Source: an uncultured Clostridia bacterium (GTDB lineage: Bacteria > Bacillota > Clostridia > TANB77 > CAG-508). Taken from it: a stretch of 64,000 nt of DNA. Positions 1-7,970 of this stretch are shown in pieces; position 1 is the first letter of the stretch, and the number at the start of each line of letters is the position of its first letter. A model generated the notes under the pieces. That model saw only the letters and a program-made list of their open reading frames with translations. It did not search any database and was not told the origin of the DNA. The stretch is from contig CAKPKG010000003.1 in NCBI GenBank assembly GCA_934167165.1, positions 1 to 64,000 of the forward strand. Direction: 5' to 3'. A program made the position numbers and the translations under genes.

Positions 1-387
1 GCTATATTTGAAGAGAATTACGGACTAAAAGAATTTTGCAAGAATGTAATTAATGATTTAGAAAATAGATGCGTAAATTATTGCTATAGAGTAAGACTAG
101 AGCAAACTGCAAAATTTGCAAAAGAAAATGGATATGATAGCTTTTCTACCACTTTGCTAGTAAGTCCATATCAAAATCATGAAGCATTAAAACAAGTAGG
201 AGAAGAACTAGCAGAAAAATATGGATTAGAATTTGTATATAGAGATTTTAGAGTAGGCTTTAGAGAAGGACAAGCAAAAGCTAGAGAACTAGGATTATAT
301 ATGCAAAAATACTGTGGATGTGTGTTCTCAGAGGAAGATAGATATAGTAAGCAGATTAAGAGAGAATATGAAATAAAGAATATATAG
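1..387 (+). CDS. queH: Epoxyqueuosine reductase QueH, 3' part
   Basis: Partial gene; the 5' end lies outside the window and frame 1 is open from base 1. QueH (DUF208 family) performs the last step of queuosine tRNA modification, reducing epoxyqueuosine in the cytoplasm. Visible family marks are the second cysteine cluster (RCVNYCYRVRLEQ), the segment GYDSFSTTLLVSPYQNHE, the FVYRDFR block and the C-terminal KYCGCVFSEEDRY. The N-terminal cysteine pair would lie upstream of the window. The stop is followed after 19 bases by a deacetylase gene with its own ribosome binding site, so the two may be cotranscribed. Confidence 0.93.
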   Translation, partial: AIFEENYGLKEFCKNVINDLENRCVNYCYRVRLEQTAKFAKENGYDSFSTTLLVSPYQNHEALKQVGEELAEKYGLEFVYRDFRVGFREGQAKARELGLYMQKYCGCVFSEEDRYSKQIKREYEIKNI

Positions 388-406
388 AAAGGTGTGAGAA
401 TATATA

Positions 407-1162
407 ATGAAAAATATTGTAATATATGGTTTAATAGTTTGCACGATAATATTAGTAATAGTTTTAGCATTACTATATTCAAATCCCACTGTTGCAGTTT
501 TGGGATATCATGATTTTGGAAAAGATGTTGATGATTCTAACACTTTTGTGCTAAATATAGGAAAATTCGAAGAACAGCTAAAATATTTAAAAAAACATCA
601 TTACAAAACTCTAACTTTAGATGAGTTTTATGAATATAAACAAAACAAAAAGAAATTTCCATATAAATGCGTATTAATTACTATGGATGACGGATATCAA
701 TCAAATTATGAATTAGCATTTCCATTACTAAAAAAATACAATATGAATGCAACAGTTTTTTGCGTAGGAAAAAATGCTGAAGAAGGCTGTGCAGGCTATA
801 TGAGTAAAGAAACTCTAAAAAAAGTAAAAGAAGAATATCCTAATATAGATATAGCATCACATTCATACAATTTACATGAAAAAGGTGCATATAATGTTGG
901 AAAAGATGAATTAAGGGAAGATTTCTCAAAGTGTAAAAATGTTATACAAACAGAGTATTTAGCATATCCTTTTGGAGATTATAACGAAAATTTTGTGGAG
1001 GTTTTAAAAGAAAACAAATTTAAACTAGCATTTACCTTTGGACCAGGAAAAGAACATAGAAAAGCAAAGCATTCAGATTCAAACTACAGAATACCAAGAC
1101 TATGCATTTCAAGCAATATGCCAATGTGGAAATTTGCAATAAGAATAGCATTACCATATTAA
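407..1162 (+). CDS. Membrane-anchored polysaccharide deacetylase (NodB family)
   Basis: A 251-residue protein with one N-terminal hydrophobic segment (about residues 4-24) that should anchor it outside the membrane, followed by a NodB-type carbohydrate esterase domain. The first catalytic motif is TMDDGY (Asp94/Asp95) and the metal-binding motif is SHSYNLH (His152, His157). A GYHDF block at about residue 33 is typical of this subgroup. Likely substrates are peptidoglycan or another N-acetylated glycan, but the sequence does not tell which. It sits 12 bases before the Fic gene, so it probably shares a transcript with queH and fic. Confidence 0.85.
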   Translation: MKNIVIYGLIVCTIILVIVLALLYSNPTVAVLGYHDFGKDVDDSNTFVLNIGKFEEQLKYLKKHHYKTLTLDEFYEYKQNKKKFPYKCVLITMDDGYQSNYELAFPLLKKYNMNATVFCVGKNAEEGCAGYMSKETLKKVKEEYPNIDIASHSYNLHEKGAYNVGKDELREDFSKCKNVIQTEYLAYPFGDYNENFVEVLKENKFKLAFTFGPGKEHRKAKHSDSNYRIPRLCISSNMPMWKFAIRIALPY

Positions 1163-1174
1163 GAAGAGGAGTAT

Positions 1175-2422
1175 ATGGAAACAAGAGATATTATTGAACT
1201 ATCAAAAAAACTATATATTGAAATAGAAGAAAAGGGGATAGACAGAGTAAAAGAATTGTTTTCTAAAGGAAAAACATTGTCTCAAGAATTAAAATTTGAT
1301 GCTAATGAAGAATATTTAAAGAAAATGATTATATCACAGCTTAATATTGGAAGAATGTTAATGTCTCACAAATATAGAAATAGTGGATTTGATGAAAGAG
1401 CTGCATTCAATAGTGAAGCTGATAAAATAAGAGGACAAATTGATAGCCAAGAAGTTTTAAAATTTGAAAATCCTACATTAGAAGCATTATTCGGTAACTC
1501 GTTAAACATTTCTACAGAGCAAGAATACGAGGAATGGAGAGAGTTTGCAGATTTCGATAGACATAAAGAAAAAAAGTTTGATACTATTTATTTAGAAGAA
1601 GAAGCTAGATTTAATTATGAGAATGAAACTAATCCATTGAAGAAATTTATCAAATCTTTTAGATATAGAAAAATACTGAAAGAAGGAACTTTAGAAGATT
1701 CTTATGTAAAAAAAGTAAGAGAAATGATAAGAGAGAAAATAGCAGAAAATCCGGAAGATCATTCTATTGCATATAGAGATACGCATAGTACTCTAGAAAA
1801 AGGAGTAGAAGAATATGAGAGTATAAAAGAGATAGAAGACATTGCAAGAATGACCTTGGAATCATTATCAGTAAAAGATGATAAGCCTATTAATATTGAA
1901 GAGGTGTGCAATAGAGTTAGAAGCGAAATGAAAAGTACAATAGGCTTAACAAGAAATGGAACAGAATATAGAAAAAGACAGGTAACAATAGGCTCTGAAA
2001 GTGGAATTAGCAATAGGCCTGTAATACATACTATACCATTTAAAGAAGTGCCAGAGGCTATTAAGAACTTGCAAATTGAGTACGAAAAAGCATACAATTC
2101 AACTCAATCTGAAGAGAAATATATAGAACAAATTTCAAAAATATATGCTGACTTTATTTTTATACAACCATATGAAGACGGGAATAAAAGAACTGCAATG
2201 TGTTTGTTTAATAGTATGCTGATGTCTAAAGGAATTGTACCTCCACCAATAAGCTTAACAAATGACGATCAAATGGTAAAAGCGTATTATAATGCACACG
2301 AAAAAGATTATGAGATGTTACAAAGTGTTGTTACAGAGAAATATAAGGAAATGCTGAGATCTGGAGCTCAAAATAGAGAAGAGACCAAAAGAGAAGAAAG
2401 TAGTAAAGATATCGATAAATAA
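1175..2422 (+). CDS. Fic-domain protein with substituted catalytic histidine
   Basis: A 415-residue protein whose C-terminal part carries a Fic/Doc core. Fic enzymes usually transfer AMP or another phosphate-containing group through the motif HxFx(D/E)GNxR. Here the motif reads IQPYEDGNKR (residues 330-339), so the position of the catalytic His is Gln331 (codon CAA at 2165-2167), while the phosphate-binding GNKR is intact. A preceding helix (IYADFIF) and a following one (TAMCLFN) fit the fold. The N-terminal 200 residues are charged and unrecognised; the last 20 are polar and probably disordered. It may be catalytically altered or dead. No antitoxin-like partner is adjacent. Confidence 0.8.
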   Translation: METRDIIELSKKLYIEIEEKGIDRVKELFSKGKTLSQELKFDANEEYLKKMIISQLNIGRMLMSHKYRNSGFDERAAFNSEADKIRGQIDSQEVLKFENPTLEALFGNSLNISTEQEYEEWREFADFDRHKEKKFDTIYLEEEARFNYENETNPLKKFIKSFRYRKILKEGTLEDSYVKKVREMIREKIAENPEDHSIAYRDTHSTLEKGVEEYESIKEIEDIARMTLESLSVKDDKPINIEEVCNRVRSEMKSTIGLTRNGTEYRKRQVTIGSESGISNRPVIHTIPFKEVPEAIKNLQIEYEKAYNSTQSEEKYIEQISKIYADFIFIQPYEDGNKRTAMCLFNSMLMSKGIVPPPISLTNDDQMVKAYYNAHEKDYEMLQSVVTEKYKEMLRSGAQNREETKREESSKDIDK

Positions 2423-2450
2423 AGAAATCTACAAAAGAAAGGAATTAAGA

Positions 2451-3957
2451 ATGAAAAAAATATTAAAAGACCTAGCTATTTTTTGCATATTAGCGATTAT
2501 AATTGCAGGAATAATATTGCCAAGAGAATTAAATAATCTAGATGAAATCTGGAATTTTAATTTTGCAAGAAACATAGCAAATGGATTAATGCCATATAGA
2601 GATTTTAATATGGTGCAAACACCATTGCTATCAATTATATGTGGTATGATTTTAAAAGCTTTTGGCACAGAACTATTTACTATGAGAATCATTGCAGTAG
2701 TTTTATGCAGTTCGATAATGCTAGTTGCATACAAAATACTAGAGAAACTAGAAACCCCAACAGCTTTAAGATATGCATTTTTGATAGCTACAATTTATCT
2801 ATATAAGAATTATTTTTGCATCGATTATAACTTTGCTGTATTATGGATTATACTAATAGTTACGTTAATAGAACTAGAAAATATTGAAAAGAAAAACCCT
2901 AAATTGAATTTTTTTGCAGGAATTATGGTCGGAATGGCTATTTTGACGAAACAAACAACCGGAATATTTTTAGCATTAGTATTTCTATTGTATAGGGTAT
3001 TGATTATAAGTAATAAACAAGAAATAAAAAAATATAGTAAAGAAACATTATATAAAGTTTTAGGAATATCAGTTCCGATTGTATTGTTCTGCATATATAT
3101 AATAAGTTACAAAGGATGGGATAATTTTGTAGATTATACAATATTAGGAATAAAAACATTTTCAAATAAGATTTCATATATAAACTTGATAAATGGAAAT
3201 TATGGTATAATGGTTTCTATATTGAGTATATTGATACCAATTTTATTATTTTTAATATATATAAAAACAGTAGTTTTCAGTAATAAAAATAAAGATGAAA
3301 GTATATATATATTATTTGCTTATAGTGTAGTTAGTTTAATAGTAGTATATCCAATATCAGATTCAATACATTTTTTAATAGGGATATTTCCATCACTAAT
3401 TTTACTTGTATATTTTTTATGGTCAAATTTTATAAAAAAAGTTCAGAAAAGCAAATTAACAATGTTTATAAAGTATTTTTCAAAATGTGCACTAATACTA
3501 ATAGTTATATTTGAGGTATATATGTCAGTAAACCACCTTGTAAAATACAAAAAAGAAGCAAATAGATACAACAAATTGCAAAATTTTAAATATATAAAAG
3601 CAGAAAGCAATGAAATACAAAAGATTGATCAATTTATTATTGAATGCGAGAAAAATAATAAAACCGTATATATCCTAGATGCGACGGCCGCTATTTTTAT
3701 GATTCCAATAGATAAATATAATAAAGATTATGATATGTTTTTGAAAGGAAATTTAGGACGGAAGAGGCGAGCAAGGGCAGATTGATAAACTAAAAAAAAA
3801 TAACAGCGATACAATTATTTTAATATTGAAAGATAATTATAAAAGAAACTGGCAGACACCAGAAAATGTAAGAAAATATATTATAGAAAATTGGAATAAA
3901 ATTGGAGAAATAGAAAGTTTTGATATTTATATAAAGGAAAAGTGTGATGTTAAATAA
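2451..3957 (+). CDS. PMT/ArnT-like multi-pass glycosyltransferase, read through a +1 shift at CGG
   Basis: About 501 residues with roughly ten hydrophobic segments. The N-terminal region, with a DEIWNFNFARN block in the first loop and RDFNMVQTPL after it, matches glycosyltransferase family 39 proteins that use a polyprenyl-phosphate sugar outside the membrane; the acidic loop residue is the usual catalytic base. The zero frame stops at 3785 after CGG at 3759-3761. Skipping the C gives GNLGGRGEQGQIDKL and an open frame to 3957 that overlaps the next start, as expected in an operon. It belongs to the glycosylation cluster running to 7951. The sugar and acceptor are unknown. Confidence 0.8.
3759..3761 (+). 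other. Inferred +1 shift site (CGG, then GGA Gly) in the PMT-like gene
   Basis: Zero frame reads GGA CGG AAG; the intact product needs GGA GGA AGA, that is, one extra C at 3759. Without the shift the product ends nine codons later. Confidence 0.8.
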
Positions 3958-5554
3958 TAAAGAAACAATTAAAAAGGTGATTGTATTACTAATATTTGCA
4001 ATTGCAATTATAATAAGAATTATAAAATGGCCATTAATAATGGAAGAAATAAATTGCGATGAAGCAATGACAGCCATAAACGCAAAGGCTATATCGGAAA
4101 CTGGTTGCGATATGTATGGAACTAGTTTTCCTGTGTACTTCGAAGCATGGCTTGTTGGAGGACAAAGTGCATTATTAACGTATCTTATGTCTACAAGCAT
4201 TAAAATATTTGGATTTTCAATTATGTCAATAAGATTACCTTTGCTTATAATAAGTATAATATCAATATTTATTTTTGATAAATTAGTAAAAATAATATTT
4301 GAAGATAACTATAAAATAAGAGTAATAATGCTATTGATACTAGCTCTAAATCCATGGCACATTATGCAATCTTCTTGGGCATTAGATTGTAATCTATTTC
4401 CGCATTTTATGTTATATGCTATATACTTTTTAATAAAAGGAGTAAAACAAAATAAAAAGTATTTATACATATCAATAGTACTTTTTGGAATAACACTATA
4501 TACTTATGGAATTGCATTATATGCAACACCTGTATTTTTAGTAATTTCATATTTATACTTACTAAAAAATAAAAAAATTAAAATTTCTGATGCAATAATA
4601 TCAGTATTAATATTTATTATAATTTCTTGTCCAGTAATATTAATGAGTGTTATTAATTTATTAGGATTACCTACAGTGAAAATTGGGAATATAACTATAC
4701 AGAAATTTGAATATTTCAAGAGAACAGAAGACATGTTACTGTTTTCACAGGACTTTCCCAAAACTTTAATTAAGAATATTTTAACTACTATAAAATTGAT
4801 ATTAATAAATGAAGATGGACTGAGTTGGAATGCAATACATGGAGTTGGAACAATATATATAGGCTCAATAATTTTTGCGATAGTAGCATTAATACAAATA
4901 ATAGCTTCAAAAAAACAAAAAAATGATAGTGGTATTTCAATAATTACTATTTGGTTTATTACGTCTATTATTATAGGAATGCTTATTAATAATGTAAATA
5001 TAAATAGGTTGAATATAATTTGGTATCCTATTATTTTTTTAGTTGGATACGGAATTTATATAATTTTAAAGAAATGCAAATTTAATAAACTCTTATTATG
5101 TACAATAGTAACAATTTATTTTATATATTTTGCATTTTTTATAGAAAAATTTTATAGTACAGATTATAATAGATGTTATACTTGGTCTAATGGATTGATA
5201 GATACTGTAAGGCAAGCAGAGAAAATTTCAAATAAAGAAGAGATATATATACAAGATAGTATTATTAATAATGACAGAAATAGAGTATTCTTGATATATG
5301 AAACAATAAAAGATTATCAAAAATACAATTTCATAAACAGAGAAATTTTACTAGAGTTATATCAAAGAGAAGAAAAAGAAGTTTTTAGTGAATGGCTAAC
5401 AAAAATTACTAACATAAGAATAATAAATATGAACCAAATAGAAGAAAACATGAAGTGCATTATTTTATATAAAAAAGAAACTGATAATTTACTTAAAAAT
5501 TATAATGCCAAAGAGTATGAAATCTATAAGATTATGCATAAAAAAGGAGAATAG
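3947..5554 (+). CDS. PMT/ArnT-like multi-pass glycosyltransferase
   Basis: A 535-residue membrane protein of the glycosyltransferase 39 type, with about ten to eleven hydrophobic segments. The first extracytoplasmic loop has EEINCDEAMTAINAKAI, the acidic region expected of the catalytic site, and ALNPWHIMQSSWALDCN lies after the third hydrophobic segment. A GTG at 3944 is possible, but ATG 3947 lies at a better distance from AAGGAAA. It overlaps the end of the preceding paralogue and precedes a GtrB-like GT2. Together these look like a set that builds a polyprenyl-linked sugar and moves it to an envelope acceptor. Confidence 0.82.
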   Translation: MLNNKETIKKVIVLLIFAIAIIIRIIKWPLIMEEINCDEAMTAINAKAISETGCDMYGTSFPVYFEAWLVGGQSALLTYLMSTSIKIFGFSIMSIRLPLLIISIISIFIFDKLVKIIFEDNYKIRVIMLLILALNPWHIMQSSWALDCNLFPHFMLYAIYFLIKGVKQNKKYLYISIVLFGITLYTYGIALYATPVFLVISYLYLLKNKKIKISDAIISVLIFIIISCPVILMSVINLLGLPTVKIGNITIQKFEYFKRTEDMLLFSQDFPKTLIKNILTTIKLILINEDGLSWNAIHGVGTIYIGSIIFAIVALIQIIASKKQKNDSGISIITIWFITSIIIGMLINNVNINRLNIIWYPIIFLVGYGIYIILKKCKFNKLLLCTIVTIYFIYFAFFIEKFYSTDYNRCYTWSNGLIDTVRQAEKISNKEEIYIQDSIINNDRNRVFLIYETIKDYQKYNFINREILLELYQREEKEVFSEWLTKITNIRIINMNQIEENMKCIILYKKETDNLLKNYNAKEYEIYKIMHKKGE

Positions 5555-5555
5555 A

Positions 5556-6479
5556 ATGGAAAAAATATCTATAGTAGTACCTTGCTATAACGAGGAAAAG
5601 AATATAAATAATTTTTATGAAGAAATGATAAAAACACTTGAAAAAGTAAAAGAAAACTATAGTTATGAAATTATTTTTGTTAATGATGGAAGTAATGACC
5701 AGACAGAAATAGAAGTGAAAAAAGTAAGAAAAACAGATAAAAATGTAATACTAATTAGTTTTTCAAGAAATTTCGGAAAAGAAGCGGCTATATATGCTGG
5801 ACTAAATAATGCAACAGGAGATTTAGTTGCATTAATAGATGCAGACTTGCAACATCCACCAGTAACAATATTAGAAATGATAAAAGGAATAAATGAGGGA
5901 TATGATGTTGTTGCAACTAAAAGAAAAAATAGAAAAGGCGAACCTGTTATTAAAAGTGTATTTTCTAAATTATTTTATAAAATGATGAGAATGTTTATAC
6001 CAATAGAAAAAGATGTACAAGATTTTAGACTTATGAAAAAGGAAGTAGTCGATGCAATTCTGTCTTTAAAAGAATACAATAGGTTTTCAAAAGGAATTTT
6101 TACATGGGTTGGATTTAATATTAAATATATAGAAATAGAAAACATTGAAAGAAAAGCAGGAAAAACTAAATGGAGCTTTAAAAAACTATTTAGTTATGCA
6201 ATAGAAGGAATAACATCATTTACAACTGCACCTTTAAAGGCTTCGACATTAATGGGGTTCTGCATATCAATAATAGCCATAATTTCAACAGTTGTAATAA
6301 TTTTACAAACATTAATATATGGAAAAGATGTTCCAGGATATGCTTCAATAATAACAGCGATATTATTTATGGGAGGAGTTCAATTAATATCAATAGGAAT
6401 ACTTTCAGAATATATTTCAAAAATGTATTTAGAAATTAAAAAAAGACCTAAATACATTATTAAGGAGAAAATAGATTGA
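5556..6479 (+). CDS. GtrB/DPM1-like glycosyltransferase family 2 with C-terminal membrane anchor
   Basis: A 307-residue family 2 transferase. The GT-A domain shows IVVPCYNEE at the N-terminus, VNDGSND as the nucleotide-binding acidic motif and ALIDADLQHPP as the DXD region; QDFRLMKKE and SFSRNFGKEAA are typical of the GtrB/DPM1 subgroup, which charges undecaprenyl phosphate with a sugar. Two hydrophobic segments near residues 235-295 form the anchor. ATG 5556 is chosen because AAAGGAGA lies just upstream. The stop overlaps the next TTG start, so translation is probably coupled. It is the likely donor-making enzyme for the neighbouring multi-pass proteins. Confidence 0.9.
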   Translation: MEKISIVVPCYNEEKNINNFYEEMIKTLEKVKENYSYEIIFVNDGSNDQTEIEVKKVRKTDKNVILISFSRNFGKEAAIYAGLNNATGDLVALIDADLQHPPVTILEMIKGINEGYDVVATKRKNRKGEPVIKSVFSKLFYKMMRMFIPIEKDVQDFRLMKKEVVDAILSLKEYNRFSKGIFTWVGFNIKYIEIENIERKAGKTKWSFKKLFSYAIEGITSFTTAPLKASTLMGFCISIIAIISTVVIILQTLIYGKDVPGYASIITAILFMGGVQLISIGILSEYISKMYLEIKKRPKYIIKEKID

Positions 6480-7951
6480 AAAAAACTAAAAAAGAATTAC
6501 TCATTTATTTTATAGTTGTGGCTAGTGCGATTATTATATTTAAAAATTATATTATAGGACATTATGCAGTAGATACATATGCAATTGCTAATCTTGGATA
6601 TAAAGAATATGCAATAAAGATATTTTTGAAAGCGGGAAGACCATTTTCTTGTATGTTATTATTAATAGCAGATTTAATAAATTTGCCGATTAAGGTATTA
6701 GTTATATTCTCAACAATTATGGCAATTTTCATATCTGCATTGTCAGTAATGAAACTAAGAGAAATAATATTAAAAAATAAAAATGTAGCAGATAAATACA
6801 ATGAACTTATAGTAATTGCTATTTCATTTTGTACAGTATTTAATTTTATGTATATAGAAAATTTGTATTTTGCAGAAGCATCTATTATGGCAACAGCGGT
6901 ATATTTAAGTATTGTAGCGGCTAATCAGTTATTAAACTTAGAGAAACATAATATGATAAAATCTTTAATGATACTTCTAATAGCAATTTTTTCATACAAT
7001 GCAGTAATTAATGTTTATATAACGTCTGTGGTATTTTTACTTATAATAGATAAGAATAGTAGAACAAAAAAAGAAACAGCTAAACTTTTCTTGTCAGCCT
7101 GTACAATATGTTTAATTACTATAGTGCTGAATTTTGCTCAAATTAAATGCATATGCAATGGATTGGGTTTATTACAAAATAGGATTTCTAGCCAAACAAA
7201 CTATTTTACTAATATAGCATATATTTTTTTGAATTGCGGAGATGTTTTGATAAGTACAGCAAATTTATTTCCAAAGTATTATTTCATTGCTTTTTTGATT
7301 GCAATTTTAATTCCATCTATGCTCTATTTATATAAAACGAATAAAAAAATTAATGAGGAAATAATATTATTTATTTTAGTTAGTATAATGAGTTCATTTG
7401 CAATATCAGTTTTTACGTTATCTAGCTTTGGAACAGGAAGACTACTTACTCCAATAGGCATGCTTATTGGATATTTATTTATGATAATATATATAAAAAC
7501 ACATATTTTTGAATCAAAAAAAATAATAGGGTATTACTTAAAGGTAATTCTTTCTATTTATTTAATTATAAACATTGCTAATTTTTACAATATAACCAAA
7601 GAACAGCAAGAAATTAATGAAATAGAAAAAAATAAAGTAAAAGAAATAAATGAATATATTAATTGCTATGAAAAAGAAAATAATATACAAATAAAACATA
7701 TTACGATGAAATATGTAAAAGGGTGCAAAGAAAAAGCATTTTATAAAAAAATAACAAGTACAAATTGTATTGCTGTATATGCAGAAGCTTCATATGATGG
7801 GGTTATAAACTTTTATACAGGAAGAAAATTAAAAGAGATAGAAATAACTGAAGAACTTAATCAAAAATATGAGGAAAAGACTAGGCAGATCGGAGAAAAT
7901 ATATATTGCTGTGTAGATGATGTCTTAATTTGCTTAGTATATGTTGTATAA
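6476..7951 (+). CDS. GtrII-like multi-pass membrane glycosyltransferase
   Basis: A 491-residue protein with about ten to twelve hydrophobic segments and an extracytoplasmic C-terminal tail. The N-terminal loop with HYAVDTYAIANLGYKEYA and the RPFSCML segment resemble the GtrII family (serotype-converting glucosyltransferases that modify surface polymers), although similarity is judged from pattern only. The TTG start overlaps the stop of the GtrB-like gene by three bases, the same pairing seen in gtrB-gtrII systems. A glucosyl or similar decoration of a wall polymer is the likely outcome. In the tail, several cysteines (LINCYEKEN, NIYCCVDD) could form disulfides. Confidence 0.65.
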   Translation: MKKTKKELLIYFIVVASAIIIFKNYIIGHYAVDTYAIANLGYKEYAIKIFLKAGRPFSCMLLLIADLINLPIKVLVIFSTIMAIFISALSVMKLREIILKNKNVADKYNELIVIAISFCTVFNFMYIENLYFAEASIMATAVYLSIVAANQLLNLEKHNMIKSLMILLIAIFSYNAVINVYITSVVFLLIIDKNSRTKKETAKLFLSACTICLITIVLNFAQIKCICNGLGLLQNRISSQTNYFTNIAYIFLNCGDVLISTANLFPKYYFIAFLIAILIPSMLYLYKTNKKINEEIILFILVSIMSSFAISVFTLSSFGTGRLLTPIGMLIGYLFMIIYIKTHIFESKKIIGYYLKVILSIYLIINIANFYNITKEQQEINEIEKNKVKEINEYINCYEKENNIQIKHITMKYVKGCKEKAFYKKITSTNCIAVYAEASYDGVINFYTGRKLKEIEITEELNQKYEEKTRQIGENIYCCVDDVLICLVYVV

Positions 7952-7970
7952 TTAGTAAGGAGGTAACTAC

